Of a DNA stretch of 35,031 nucleotides, positions 8,209-16,979 are shown piece by piece. The stretch comes from Rhodobiaceae bacterium (GTDB taxonomy: Bacteria; Pseudomonadota; Alphaproteobacteria; RS24). Both the position numbers and the translations under genes were made by a program. Location of the stretch: positions 1 through 35,031 of the forward strand of contig JAHEGN010000019.1 in assembly GCA_024645085.1 (NCBI GenBank). The letters run 5' to 3'. Position 1 is the first letter of the stretch; the number at the start of each line of letters is the position of its first letter. Below the pieces are notes generated by a model. That model was not told the DNA's origin, ran no database searches, and saw only the letters and a program-made list of their open reading frames with translations.

Positions 8209-9420
8209 ATGGATCTCAGTTACAATAGTGATGACAATGCGTTTCGCGCGGAAGTAAAAGAATTTATCGCCGAAGCCTTCACCCCAGATTTGCAAGCTGA
8301 AGCAGCACGTTCGAAAAACGGCTATATCAGCAAACAAGGCCATATTACCTGGCAAAAGCGCTTGTTTGAAAAAGGTTGGGCGGCGCCAAACTGGCCAGCC
8401 GAACATGGCGGCGCTGGTTTCACACCGACCCAGAAGTTTATTTTCACGCAAGAAATGGATGCTGCTGGTGCGCCGCATTCCATTCCTTTTGGCCTGACCA
8501 TGGTCGCGCCAGTGATTATGGCATTTGGTTCGGAAGAGCAGAAGCAGCGGTTCTTGCCCGATATTCTGGCGACTAATGTTTGGTGGTGTCAGGGTTATTC
8601 TGAGCCGGGCTCAGGTTCTGACTTGGCTTCTTTGCAAATGAAAGCCGAAGACAAGGGCGATCATTATTTGTGCAATGGGTCAAAAATTTGGACCTCCATG
8701 GCGCAACATGCTGATTGGATTTTCTGCCTCGTGCGCACAGCAAAAACCGAAAAGCCACAACAGGGCATTTCCTTTTTGCTGATTGAGATGAATTCACCGG
8801 GCGTGAAAGTGGCACCATTGGTGACTTTGGATGGCCCTGCTGAAGGTCAGCAAGAAATCAACCAAGTGTTTTTTGAAGACGTCAAAGTGCCGAAAGAAAA
8901 CCTGATTGGTGAAGAGAATAAAGGCTGGACCTATGCCAAATATCTGCTCGAGTTTGAGCGCGGTAATCCTTATTCAGCTGGCCTCAACCGGTCGTTGAAA
9001 AAAGTCAAAGAAATGGCCGCTGAGATTGAAGCAAATGGCGACAAGCTGGCTAATGACCCAGATTTTGCCCGTAAGGCAACCGATTTGGAGCGTCAAATTA
9101 TGGTGATGGAAGCCACTGAATTGCGGATTTTTGCCGAAATCAGTGCCGGTCAAAATATTGGCCCAGGGTCTTCATCGCTGCTGAAAACTCGTGGTACGGA
9201 AATCCAGCAAGATGTGTCTGAATTGGCGGTTGAAGCAATTGGCCAATATGGTTTCCCATTTGTCGAGGACACATTGGCTTCAACCAATGAGCCCGATGTT
9301 GGTATGGACGGCGCGCCAATGGTGGTGCCGGGCTATTTCAACAAGCGTAAGACGACAATTTACGCCGGTTCAAATGAGATCCAGCGCAATATTATCGCCA
9401 AGGCGGTTCTCGGCCTGTAG
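8209..9420 (+). CDS. acyl-CoA dehydrogenase, third of the operon
   Basis: A 403-residue acyl-CoA dehydrogenase closely related to the first dehydrogenase of this operon: it shares WWCQGYSEPGSGSDLASL (about 125-142), NGSKIWTSMAQHADWIFCLVRT, a C-terminal KRKTTIYAGSNEIQRNIIAK and a VLGL end. As in its paralogue, the medium-chain catalytic position is not acidic (Ala386), while Glu250 in LEFERGN occupies the isovaleryl/long-chain position. An AGGAG site precedes the ATG and the gene begins 9 bases after the ABM gene. It is the last gene before a rho-independent terminator. The two similar dehydrogenases in one operon suggest a recent duplication or different chain-length or cycle-specific roles. 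Confidence 0.93.
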   Translation: MDLSYNSDDNAFRAEVKEFIAEAFTPDLQAEAARSKNGYISKQGHITWQKRLFEKGWAAPNWPAEHGGAGFTPTQKFIFTQEMDAAGAPHSIPFGLTMVAPVIMAFGSEEQKQRFLPDILATNVWWCQGYSEPGSGSDLASLQMKAEDKGDHYLCNGSKIWTSMAQHADWIFCLVRTAKTEKPQQGISFLLIEMNSPGVKVAPLVTLDGPAEGQQEINQVFFEDVKVPKENLIGEENKGWTYAKYLLEFERGNPYSAGLNRSLKKVKEMAAEIEANGDKLANDPDFARKATDLERQIMVMEATELRIFAEISAGQNIGPGSSSLLKTRGTEIQQDVSELAVEAIGQYGFPFVEDTLASTNEPDVGMDGAPMVVPGYFNKRKTTIYAGSNEIQRNIIAKAVLGL

Positions 9421-9440
9421 ACCATAGAATAGAAGATTTG

Positions 9441-9477
9441 AAAGGGCGTCCGGCATCTGCCGTGGCGCCCTTTTTTT
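9441..9477 (+). terminator. rho-independent terminator of the acyl-CoA operon
   Basis: Bases 9441-9448 (AAAGGGCG) pair with 9466-9473 (CGCCCTTT); inside, CGGC at 9451-9454 pairs with GCCG at 9459-9462. A run of seven T (9471-9477) follows. It lies 20 bases after the third dehydrogenase stop, and ends just before the convergent antiporter gene. Confidence 0.88.
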
Positions 9478-9479
9478 GG

Positions 9480-11189
9480 CTACATAGAGAATAGCAACAG
9501 CAGCAAGAGGGCGAAGACGGCGAGGAAAATACCAGCCGCAGCTCCAGTGCTGGCAACGCCGGACACTAATCCGGTTTGCTGGCTGGCCCGTTCGCCGACG
9601 TAAAGACCATCCATCACCAGTTTTTTGGTCTGCCCTAAAGCGGCAAACCAGACAGAAAGAATGGGCCGCGCAATGGCCATGGTCAGACGCGGCAGAAGGC
9701 GGCGCAAGAACCAATCTGTGTTGAGCACAGTGGAGTCAATCTCTGGCGGATAAAGCCCGCGCACCATTAAGAACACAAAGGCCAGAATAGCGAATAATAG
9801 CAATTGCATTTCGCCCAGCACATGGCCGGCATCCCACACATTATAATCGACCGCATAGGGCAACAGCCCGTAAAGCAATTGCGGCGCCACGCCAATGGCA
9901 ATGCACAAGCCAGCGGCAATGCCCATGGCAATGAGCATATTCACCGGTGCTTCTTTAACCTCGAATTTGCGGTCATGGCCGAAGAAGGCGAAATACGGAA
10001 TTTTAATACCCGAATGTTCAAGCACGCCAGCTGAGGCAAAGATTAAAATCATCCAGACCACGAAATAGCCATCCTTGGCGACACTGCCAATGGTCAGCGA
10101 TTTGGTGACAAAGCCACTGAACAGCGGGAAGGAGGAAATCGATACGGCGCCAATAATACAGAAAATCATGGTCAGCGGCATGCGTTTCCACAGCCCACCC
10201 AATTCGCTGGCTTTGGCGGTGCCTGTGCGGTGCAATACCGCGCCCATGCTCATGAACAGCAAGGCTTTATAAATAATATGGGCAAAGGCGTGCGATACGG
10301 TGCCATTGATCGCCAATTCACTACCAATGCCGACGCCAACGACCATAAAGCCGAGCTGATTGTTCAACGAAAAGGCCAAAACCCGTCGCAGGTCATTCTC
10401 AATCACCGCAAAGAATACGGGGAATAAGGTCATCACCGCGCCAATCCAGATAAGAATCTCTGTGCCCGCGAAACACAAGGCCAGCATGTAAATCGCCAAT
10501 TTTGTGGTGAAGGCCGAGAGAATGACCGTGCCGGTAACGCTGGCCTCTGGATAGGCGTCTTGCAGCCAGCCATTGAGGAAGGGGAAGGCAGCTTTAATGC
10601 CAAAGGCCAGCAGAATGAGGCCGCCGGCCAGAGTTGATGCGTCCAGCGCTTGCACGCTGAGGCCTTGGCCGCTGTGCCATAAAATCACCGCGCCGGCCAA
10701 TAAAATGACGCCGGAACTGACTTGCATCAGCAAATAGCGCATGGCAGCGGCAAAACTGCGCTCGCTGCGGCTGATTAAAATCAAAAATACCGATGTGAAA
10801 GCGGTGAGTTCCCAATAGATAAACAGGGTGACGAAATCGCCAGCGAATAAGGCGGCAATGGCGGCACCTGCATAGGCCAAGCCAGCGGTTGCTGTGGTGC
10901 GCACATTTTCGTGCATGGCGTAAATCACATTAAGCGCAGCGGCAATATGGAACACTAGCGCAAACGGTCTGGTGATGGCATCGGCGCGCACCAATATGAG
11001 GTCGAGCCCCGCCAATTGGGTGGTCATATGCACGCCCGGTGCAATTCCCCAACACAGCCAAGCCGATAGGGCGATAACCGCCAACATCCAAATTTGCCGT
11101 AGTGCATGAGGCAGAATTGGCACCAGCACGGCACCAAACACCATCAATAAACCGGGGATTTGCAACAATGACGGCAGCAGACTATTCAT
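9480..11189 (-). CDS. Mrp-type antiporter subunit D paralogue, third copy (NuoL/MrpD-like)
   Basis: Polytopic membrane protein of the proton-conducting subunit family shared by Mrp antiporters and respiratory complex I. From the chosen start it has 569 residues, the longest of the three D-type subunits here. The channel residues are conserved by eye: Glu127 in FIYWELTAF, Lys199 in FGIKAAFPF, Lys230 in FTTKLAIY and Lys308 in HIIYKALLF. The frame extends six codons upstream, but ATG at 11189 has AGGAGA six bases before it and overlaps the preceding small gene by eight bases, typical of coupling. The extra C-terminal length holds additional membrane helices and a loop (YVGERASQQTG). It is the last gene of the operon; which ion it carries is unknown. 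Confidence 0.9.
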   Translation of the reverse strand: MNSLLPSLLQIPGLLMVFGAVLVPILPHALRQIWMLAVIALSAWLCWGIAPGVHMTTQLAGLDLILVRADAITRPFALVFHIAAALNVIYAMHENVRTTATAGLAYAGAAIAALFAGDFVTLFIYWELTAFTSVFLILISRSERSFAAAMRYLLMQVSSGVILLAGAVILWHSGQGLSVQALDASTLAGGLILLAFGIKAAFPFLNGWLQDAYPEASVTGTVILSAFTTKLAIYMLALCFAGTEILIWIGAVMTLFPVFFAVIENDLRRVLAFSLNNQLGFMVVGVGIGSELAINGTVSHAFAHIIYKALLFMSMGAVLHRTGTAKASELGGLWKRMPLTMIFCIIGAVSISSFPLFSGFVTKSLTIGSVAKDGYFVVWMILIFASAGVLEHSGIKIPYFAFFGHDRKFEVKEAPVNMLIAMGIAAGLCIAIGVAPQLLYGLLPYAVDYNVWDAGHVLGEMQLLLFAILAFVFLMVRGLYPPEIDSTVLNTDWFLRRLLPRLTMAIARPILSVWFAALGQTKKLVMDGLYVGERASQQTGLVSGVASTGAAAGIFLAVFALLLLLLFSM

Positions 11190-11442
11190 GATCGTCTCCT
11201 GCATCATAATAATCTGGCGCTCGCATGATTAATTTGCGCAGGCCAATACCGCCGACCACGACAATGATAAAGGCAATGAAGCCATAGGCGGCAAAAAACA
11301 TTGGCCGTCCTTCAAGCGCAAAATAAGCGTGGCGATGAATGACAAATTCCAGAACCGTCAGGCCAAAGCAGATAATGCAAAGGGCGATGATAAAGCGCTT
11401 GGCGGCTGGGCTGATTTCGGGTTTTTCAGAAGAATGTGACAT
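11182..11442 (-). CDS. small two-helix membrane protein of the antiporter operon
   Basis: An 86-residue protein with a short polar start (MSHSSEKPEISPAAK), a hydrophobic helix at about 16-36, a second at about 46-68, and an acidic tail ending DAGDDHE. It lies between two D-type antiporter subunits, with three bases to the gene before and an eight-base overlap with the gene after, so it is almost certainly translated as part of the operon. I do not recognise a named family and it has no counterpart among the seven standard Mrp subunits. It may be an accessory or assembly subunit; this is inference from position only. Confidence 0.75.
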   Translation of the reverse strand: MSHSSEKPEISPAAKRFIIALCIICFGLTVLEFVIHRHAYFALEGRPMFFAAYGFIAFIIVVVGGIGLRKLIMRAPDYYDAGDDHE

Positions 11443-11445
11443 GGC

Positions 11446-12897
11446 TTACCCGCTAAAGTTCAGAATGAAAAAATCAACGCTGAAGAACAGCAATATTGAT
11501 ATCAGCGCAGTGATGCACAGCGGCGCCACACAAGCCCAAGGCGCTTCGGCGTAACCGCCCTCGGCGACAGAACCGGCTTTGGCGGGAGCGAAAAACCCAC
11601 GCAATATAATTTCACCGAGATAGACAAGGTTCAATAGCGACGACACCATTAAAACCACAAGCACCAGCATATGTTGGCCGTCCAGCGCCCCGCCCATCAG
11701 CATGAATTTCGACCATGCCCCGCCCAAAGGTGGCACACCAATAATCGACAAAGCGGCCAAGGCAAAGGCGCCATAGGTAAGCGGCATGCGTCGCCCAAGA
11801 CCATCCATATCTTTGATATCGCTGAGGTGATGGGCGACATAAATCGCACCGGCGCAGAAGAACAGCGTAATTTTGCCGGCCGCATGTGTGGCTATATGCA
11901 AGGCTGCGCCGGAGGCAGCTAAGGGCGACGCCAGCGCCGCGCCGAGCACAATATAACCAAGCTGGCTGACCGTTGAATAGGCTAAGCGGGCTTTCAAATT
12001 GGTTTTGCGCAAAGCAACAATAGAGGCCGCCAGAATAGAGAAGCTGGCAACAATAATCAGCCATTCGCTGGCGCCGGTTGAGCTTAAAAAATCGAGGCCG
12101 AAAATGTAAATCGCTACTTTCAAAACGGTAAACACGCCCGCCTTTACCACCGCCACAGCATGCAATAAAGCGCTGACCGGGGTCGGCGCCACCATGGCCG
12201 CTGGCAACCAGCGGTGCAACGGCATGAGTGCCGCCTTGCCAATGCCGAAAGCGAATAAGCCGAGCAAAAAGGGCACGTAAATCGGGTCAATTTTACCGGC
12301 TAAAATACCACCGGCTGTGAAGTCCAGCGTGCCGGCAATCACCCAAACGCCTATGACGCCAAACAGTAAAAACACCACTGAGCTGGCCACCAATATGCCG
12401 AGATAGACGCGGCCTGCCTTGCGCGCATCCTCAGTGCCCTTATGGGTGACCAATGGATAGGTCGAGAAGGTCAGAATTTCATAGAATACGAAAAGCGTCA
12501 GCAAATTGCCCGATAGGGCAATCGCCATAGCGGCGTGAATGGCAATAGCATAGAAGAACATAAAGCGGGTTTGATTGTCTTCATGGGCGCCGCGCAAATA
12601 GCCAATCGTATAGAGCGTCGCCAATGGCCATAGGCAGCCAGCAACCAAGGCAAATAACAGCCCCAGAGGCTCCGGCGTGAAGCTGATGGACAGGCTTGGC
12701 GTCATTGCCAATAGCGTCAGGCTGGTGCCATCAGCGCCACGCGCAAAAAATTCAATCGCGCAGGCGGCGGTGAGCAGGCCAATCACTACCGCTTGCCCAT
12801 CGCGTAAATTCGGCCATTTGCGCAGCACTAAAACGCCAAGCGACGCCATCAACGGTAAGCCGAGCAGAGCATAGATTAATGTTTCAGAGTGAAGCAT
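11446..12897 (-). CDS. Mrp-type antiporter subunit D paralogue, second copy
   Basis: A 483-residue polytopic protein of the MrpD/NuoL/NuoM/NuoN family. Conserved channel residues are visible: Glu140 in FVFYEILTFS, Lys221 in GIGKAALMPLHRW, Lys252 in VVKAGVF and Lys342 in AAGKITLFF. The PLHRWLPAAMVAPTPVSALLHA stretch is close to complex I subunits NuoL and NuoM. Its ATG overlaps the preceding D-type gene by a single base (TAATG), so translation is probably coupled. Together with its two paralogues it would give the complex three proton channels. It may take the place of the N-terminal half of MrpA, which is missing from this operon. Confidence 0.92.
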   Translation of the reverse strand: MLHSETLIYALLGLPLMASLGVLVLRKWPNLRDGQAVVIGLLTAACAIEFFARGADGTSLTLLAMTPSLSISFTPEPLGLLFALVAGCLWPLATLYTIGYLRGAHEDNQTRFMFFYAIAIHAAMAIALSGNLLTLFVFYEILTFSTYPLVTHKGTEDARKAGRVYLGILVASSVVFLLFGVIGVWVIAGTLDFTAGGILAGKIDPIYVPFLLGLFAFGIGKAALMPLHRWLPAAMVAPTPVSALLHAVAVVKAGVFTVLKVAIYIFGLDFLSSTGASEWLIIVASFSILAASIVALRKTNLKARLAYSTVSQLGYIVLGAALASPLAASGAALHIATHAAGKITLFFCAGAIYVAHHLSDIKDMDGLGRRMPLTYGAFALAALSIIGVPPLGGAWSKFMLMGGALDGQHMLVLVVLMVSSLLNLVYLGEIILRGFFAPAKAGSVAEGGYAEAPWACVAPLCITALISILLFFSVDFFILNFSG

Positions 12898-14381
12898 TAA
12901 GATTGCCCTCCAAAGAATATAGCGGCCGCTTGCACAGCGCCATTAATCAGCGGGCTGGCAAATATACCAAAGCCAATTGTTGCAATAACCAACAGCCATG
13001 CCGGCAGCCACATGATCGCTGTTTCATGCAAATCTGGCGCCCCTTCTGGGCGTGGCTTGAGCCAAGCCGCTTCGACGATTTTCCAGACATAGGCTAAGGC
13101 CAGAGCCGAGCTAACAAAGGTCAGGCCGGCTAATATCCATAAATCACTCTCCAGCAAGGCGCGGATCAAATATAATTTAGAAATAAATCCGGCGGTAAGC
13201 GGCACACCAATCAGGGCGAGACCGCCAAATAAGATTGCCGTCATGGTCATCGGAATTTGCCGTCCGGCGCCTTCAATACTGCGCATGGTGGCACGGCCGG
13301 TTTGCGCGCCAATGACGCCAATGGCCAGAAATAATGTGCCCTTCATCAGCGCATGATTGAACAAATGAATAAAGGCGGCAGCCAGACCGGCCGGTGTCAT
13401 AATGCCAATGCCAATGGCCATATAGCCAAGCTGGGCAATTGACGATTGAGCAAAGAGCTTTTTCAAATCGGTTTCAACAATCGCTGCCAATGTGCCAACA
13501 AAGGCGCCAATAATACCCAGCGTCAAAAGCACCGTGCCGAGCCCGTCGCTGATGCCGACAAAGCCAATGCCGAAGACGCCAAACATCAGCCGCACCAGCA
13601 CATATACGGACACTTTGGTGGCGGTTGCGGCCATCAAAGCAGAGACAGCTGAAGGGGCGTAGCTATAGGCTGGCACCAACCAGAAATGCAGCGGGAATAG
13701 CGCCATTTTCAAGAACAGCCCCAAGGCAATAAACGCCATGGCCATATAGGCGGCACGGGTTTGTTCAATATCGGCCAGACGAACCGCCAAATCATCCAGG
13801 TTCAATGTGCCGGTCAGCATATATAGCAGACCCAGACCAATGACATAGAAAGTGGCGCCGACCGTGCCCAAAATCAGATAGTTAAAGGCGGCGGGTAGGG
13901 CGCGGCGGTCGCGGCCAGCCCCCATGGCGACCAAAGCATAGGCCGACAGAGAGGAAATCTCGAGGAAAACGAAAATATTAAAGGCGTCGCCCGTTGTTAC
14001 TTGCCCCAGCATGCCGGCAATGGTTAGCACCCAAGCGGTGAAAAACAGCGGATGGTCGCGTTGATCAATCTCGGCCGTTACCAAATGCCTTGCGGCTAAG
14101 GTCACCACAAAGCCAATGCCGGTAACAATTGGCAGCACCAGCGCACTGGCGGCGTCAATCACATAGACAATGCCCAAGGGGGCGGCCCATCCGCCAATTT
14201 CATAGACCAGACGGGCGCCGCTTTCGCTGACTTGATGATACAGCAAAAGCGAAATAACAAAGGTCACGCCGGTGACGATAAAGGTCGCCAACCAAGCGAT
14301 TTCTCGGCCCCGTAAAAGGGCAATCAGAGGCGCCGCCAAAAGCGGCACAATCACTTGCAAAATGGGCAGATGTTGCATCAT
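12897..14381 (-). CDS. mrpD: Mrp-type Na+/H+ antiporter subunit D
   Basis: A 494-residue polytopic inner-membrane protein, the copy most like canonical MrpD by its position right after the C subunit. Channel residues are seen at Glu141 (FVFLEISSLSAYAL), Lys225 (LKMALFPLHFWL), Lys256 (ATKVSVY) and Lys347 (NHALMKGTLF), matching the Glu/Lys/Lys/Lys pattern of the family; the first two correspond to residues required for Mrp activity in Bacillus. The gene starts with an ATGA overlap onto the C-subunit gene and ends with a one-base overlap into the next D paralogue. The expected activity is exchange of a cation, classically Na+, for protons, driven by the proton gradient. Confidence 0.93.
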   Translation of the reverse strand: MMQHLPILQVIVPLLAAPLIALLRGREIAWLATFIVTGVTFVISLLLYHQVSESGARLVYEIGGWAAPLGIVYVIDAASALVLPIVTGIGFVVTLAARHLVTAEIDQRDHPLFFTAWVLTIAGMLGQVTTGDAFNIFVFLEISSLSAYALVAMGAGRDRRALPAAFNYLILGTVGATFYVIGLGLLYMLTGTLNLDDLAVRLADIEQTRAAYMAMAFIALGLFLKMALFPLHFWLVPAYSYAPSAVSALMAATATKVSVYVLVRLMFGVFGIGFVGISDGLGTVLLTLGIIGAFVGTLAAIVETDLKKLFAQSSIAQLGYMAIGIGIMTPAGLAAAFIHLFNHALMKGTLFLAIGVIGAQTGRATMRSIEGAGRQIPMTMTAILFGGLALIGVPLTAGFISKLYLIRALLESDLWILAGLTFVSSALALAYVWKIVEAAWLKPRPEGAPDLHETAIMWLPAWLLVIATIGFGIFASPLINGAVQAAAIFFGGQS

Positions 14382-14764
14382 GATGCGGGCCCCTCGCTTG
14401 CCGCGTCGGCGTCATCCATTAACTCGATAATTTCGTCATCCTCAATAGTGCCGAAGCTTTCTTGAATGCGGATAATCAGCGCATAGCCGACAGCGGTGGT
14501 TGCCACACCGACAACAATGGCAGTGAGAATAAGCACATGCGGCAGCGGGTTAGAATAAACTGTGCTGCTGTCGCCGGTCAGAATGGGTGCCGTGCCATTG
14601 CTCACCTTGCCCATGGAAATATACAGCATGAAAACCGAGGTCTGAAAAATATTCAGCCCGACCATTTTCTTCACCATATTGCCGCGCGCAATCACCGCAT
14701 AAAAGCCTAGCATCATCAAAATAATGACGAGGAAATAATTCCATTGCGCAAAGAGACTAGTCAT
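14378..14764 (-). CDS. mrpC: Mrp-type antiporter subunit C (NuoK-like)
   Basis: A 128-residue protein with three predicted membrane helices of the MrpC/NuoK family: helix one FLVIILMMLGFYAVIA, helix two MVGLNIFQTSVFMLYISM, then PLPHVLILTAIVVGVATTAVGYALIIRI, where the PLPHVLILTAIVVG block is diagnostic of subunit C. The tail is unusually acidic (IEDDEIIELMDDADAASEG). The open frame starts 12 codons upstream, but I chose ATG at 14764 because AAAGGGA lies before it and the upstream residues are lysine-rich and non-membrane. It overlaps the B-subunit gene by eight bases and the D gene by four. Confidence 0.92.
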   Translation of the reverse strand: MTSLFAQWNYFLVIILMMLGFYAVIARGNMVKKMVGLNIFQTSVFMLYISMGKVSNGTAPILTGDSSTVYSNPLPHVLILTAIVVGVATTAVGYALIIRIQESFGTIEDDEIIELMDDADAASEGPAS

Positions 14765-15245
14765 TGGCTGTCCCTTTCGCTTCGGCTTGGGCTTTTTCAT
14801 GGGCCCGGGTTTTGTTCAGCAGCCGGACATGCGAGACGCGGCCAGCAAAGGCGAAAAACAGAGCGACCATGACCGCCGCAACCGTCAGGCCGACGCCAAA
14901 TTCGACCAATAAAATACCCAAATGTTGACCGGCGATCGGATCGTCAGACAAAGCATTATAGCTCAGGAAGTTCTCACCCAGCACCATAGTGGCAACGCCG
15001 GTGCCGCCGTACAGCAACACGCCAAGGGTTATCGCCATTAGGTTAAGCCGCGCCGGCCAAACATGGCGGCCGCGATTAAAACCAAAGACAGTCGCGTTCA
15101 GAATAAAGGCGGCAGCAAAAATAACCCCAGCCTGAAAGCCGCCACCGGGCCCATAGTCGCCGTGGAATTGCACATAAAGGGCAAATAGCATCATTGTTGG
15201 TATTAGCACTTTGGCGATAACGCGAATGACGGGATCATCCTGCAT
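14757..15245 (-). CDS. mrpB: Mrp-type antiporter subunit B (MnhB domain)
   Basis: A 162-residue protein of the MnhB family with four predicted helices. The signature block [25 protein letters not shown] (given here as its start and end, about residues 20-43) has the PGGGFQAG motif diagnostic of MrpB and archaeal MbhF. The frame opens 18 codons earlier, but ATG at 15245 has a strong GGAGGA site and begins exactly where similarity begins ([15 protein letters not shown]). It overlaps the preceding gene by 11 bases and the C gene by eight. It is distinct from the preceding gene, which annotators often also call subunit B. Confidence 0.9.
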   Translation of the reverse strand: MQDDPVIRVIAKVLIPTMMLFALYVQFHGDYGPGGGFQAGVIFAAAFILNATVFGFNRGRHVWPARLNLMAITLGVLLYGGTGVATMVLGENFLSYNALSDDPIAGQHLGILLVEFGVGLTVAAVMVALFFAFAGRVSHVRLLNKTRAHEKAQAEAKGTAND

Positions 15246-15801
15246 GGTCGTCCTCCGTGCTTTCGGTGATTTCGGTTTCGCGTCGCGTCCATCCGCCAAT
15301 AATCAGCAAGACAGCAATGGCGGCGGTGAACACGACCACGGTTTCACCCAATGTGTCATAGCCGCGATAGCTGGCCAGAACCGAGGTCACAACATTGGGC
15401 ACGCCGATTTTTTCTTCGCTGCCAATAATGAATTCAGGCGCGACATGATTGTGAATTGGTGCATCGGCGGCGCCAAATTCGGGCAAATCGCTGACCGCGA
15501 CCGATAATAACAAGCCGGTCGCTAGCGCCAGAACGGCGGGCACAATGGCAATCGAATGCGGTTTTTCCTCAGCCGGCACTAAAGATAAGGTGGCCAAGGC
15601 CAGAACCGTTGAAATACCGGCGCCAACAGCGGCTTCGGTAAAGGCCACATCCACCGCATCAAGCACCACAAATAAGGTCGCCGCGACCAAGGAAAAAGCG
15701 CCAGAGAGCATGACCATGCCAAAAAGCTGTTTGCGGCGCAGCGCAGCAATGGCAATCAGCGCCAGAAAGGCGATGAGCGTGGCGTCAATAATAAACCCCA
15801 T
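15235..15801 (-). CDS. antiporter subunit equivalent to the MrpA C-terminal region (DUF4040 + MbhE-like)
   Basis: A 188-residue membrane protein in two parts. The first (about 1-80) is DUF4040-like, with [15 protein letters not shown] and [17 protein letters not shown], as in archaeal MbhD. The second (about 128-175) resembles MbhE, with [18 protein letters not shown] followed by a helix. In classical Mrp complexes both parts form the C-terminal end of the large MrpA subunit; here they are a separate gene, and the NuoL-like N-terminal part of MrpA is not attached. A strong AAGGAGGG site precedes the ATG, three bases after the G-subunit gene. The tail [12 protein letters not shown] is acidic. 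Confidence 0.87.
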   Translation of the reverse strand: MGFIIDATLIAFLALIAIAALRRKQLFGMVMLSGAFSLVAATLFVVLDAVDVAFTEAAVGAGISTVLALATLSLVPAEEKPHSIAIVPAVLALATGLLLSVAVSDLPEFGAADAPIHNHVAPEFIIGSEEKIGVPNVVTSVLASYRGYDTLGETVVVFTAAIAVLLIIGGWTRRETEITESTEDDHAG

Positions 15802-15804
15802 GGC

Positions 15805-16155
15805 TTAGCCCTCCTTTTCTTTGCTGTCGGTTGACAATATTGGCTCAACGCCAGAGAAGCGAGCTGCCCGTGCAATCGCATGTGTGGCCGTTGGGCTGGT
15901 CATAATCAGCAGGCCGCCAATCAGCGCAATGCGCACGGCTACCGTCCAATCAGGCGATAATAGCAAAAGCCCAAGCAGCACCAGACCGGCGCCGCCAGTG
16001 TCGATAATGCCAGCGCCGTGCATGCGCTGATAAACATCACCAAGCCGCAATAGGCCAAGGGCGCCAATAACAATCGCCAGACTGCCAAGCAGCAGGGCGC
16101 CGATGCCGATGATTTGGCGCGCGATATCAATAAATATGAGCATGTCATTAACCAT
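15805..16155 (-). CDS. mrpG: Mrp-type antiporter subunit G
   Basis: A 116-residue protein with three hydrophobic helices and the family block GLLRLGDVYQRMHGAGIIDTGG (about residues 35-56), diagnostic of MrpG/PhaG. The open frame reaches 16230, but ATG at 16155 is preceded by GAGGA at proper distance and overlaps the F gene by eight bases, and the N-terminal residues upstream are not family-like. A later ATG at 16143 is possible. The C-terminal region THAIARAARFSG is typical. It works with subunits E and F in the small membrane part of the complex. Confidence 0.91.
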   Translation of the reverse strand: MVNDMLIFIDIARQIIGIGALLLGSLAIVIGALGLLRLGDVYQRMHGAGIIDTGGAGLVLLGLLLLSPDWTVAVRIALIGGLLIMTSPTATHAIARAARFSGVEPILSTDSKEKEG

Positions 16156-16450
16156 GATGCTTATCCTCGGGCGGTAAGTGATCGCCCAATGTGCCATGGC
16201 GGAAGAATTTGAGAATAGCGATGGTGCCAATGAAATTAATCAAAGCATATAAAACCGCAATATCGAGGAATTCTGGGCGGCCATCGAAAAACCCATAGAC
16301 GCAAATAGACAACACAACCAGCGTGCCGATTGTGTTGACCGCCAAAACCCGATCAAAAGCAGTTGGCCCCAGAGAGGCGCGCAAAATAGCGATAATGATA
16401 GACACACCAATACTGGCCAAGGTCACGCCGAACCACAGGGTCAAGGTCAT
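16148..16450 (-). CDS. mrpF: Mrp-type antiporter subunit F
   Basis: A 100-residue, three-helix protein. The block RASLGPTAFDRVLAVNTIGT (about 24-43) is the hallmark of the MrpF/MnhF family, followed by DIAVLYALINFIGTIAILKF. The start overlaps the E-subunit stop by four bases (ATGA), and its own end overlaps the G gene by eight, so it is fully embedded in the operon. The length equals the family norm. Confidence 0.93.
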   Translation of the reverse strand: MTLTLWFGVTLASIGVSIIIAILRASLGPTAFDRVLAVNTIGTLVVLSICVYGFFDGRPEFLDIAVLYALINFIGTIAILKFFRHGTLGDHLPPEDKHHG

Positions 16451-16935
16451 GATGACTTCCCTTCCAGCGCAGACACTCTTTCATCCATTTCCGGATCCGC
16501 TAAGCCGTCGCAAAAACTTTTGGTCAGCCCATGCACCAGAATCTCATTTTTTGTTTCATCGACATTGACCGAGACTGTGCCCGGTGTCAGCGTGATGAAA
16601 TTGGCATAAGTCACCAGACCAGCGACGGTTTTTTGTGAGGCTTTGACGCGGACTAATTGTGGGCGGGCGCTGGCAGGGTTGATAATCACCCGCGCTACAT
16701 CAATATTTGATTTTAGAATTTCCCAAATCAGCCAGAAAGACACTTTCGGCAAGCGGATGAGCAGGCCCAAAGGCAGGCCTTCTTCGTCAAGCACACCCAT
16801 ACGATAGGCAATCAGCGAGGCGCCAATGGCGCTGATCAAGCCGAGCGAGATGAGCAGGCCTGTGTAATGGCCTGATAACATCAACCAGAGCCCAAACATC
16901 AGGGCGGTAGAGGCGGAAATAGCTTTAATAGGCAT
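16447..16935 (-). CDS. mrpE: Mrp-type antiporter subunit E
   Basis: A 162-residue protein, first gene of the ten-gene antiporter operon. It has N-terminal hydrophobic helices (to about residue 45) and then the conserved MrpE core IWEILKSNIDVARVIINP, with LVTYANFITLTPGTVSVNVD and a soluble C-terminal domain. No good ribosome binding site precedes the ATG at 16935; the bases just upstream are the U-tract of a terminator-like hairpin. An internal ATG at 16899 also lacks a clear site. The start is therefore less certain than the gene. Confidence 0.9.
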   Translation of the reverse strand: MPIKAISASTALMFGLWLMLSGHYTGLLISLGLISAIGASLIAYRMGVLDEEGLPLGLLIRLPKVSFWLIWEILKSNIDVARVIINPASARPQLVRVKASQKTVAGLVTYANFITLTPGTVSVNVDETKNEILVHGLTKSFCDGLADPEMDERVSALEGKSS

Positions 16936-16973
16936 CAGAAAAATAAGGGGCGCATGGGCTGCACGCGCCCCTC
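16936..16973 (-). terminator. terminator-like hairpin between the SDR gene and mrpE
   Basis: Read on the minus strand after the SDR stop, bases 16972-16965 (AGGGGCGC) pair with 16953-16946 (GCGCCCCT), an eight-base GC-rich stem with an eleven-base loop, followed by TATTTTTCTG and directly by the mrpE ATG. It looks like a rho-independent terminator for the SDR gene. Its position leaves no room for a separate promoter and ribosome site for mrpE. Confidence 0.78.
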
Positions 16974-16979
16974 AATAAC

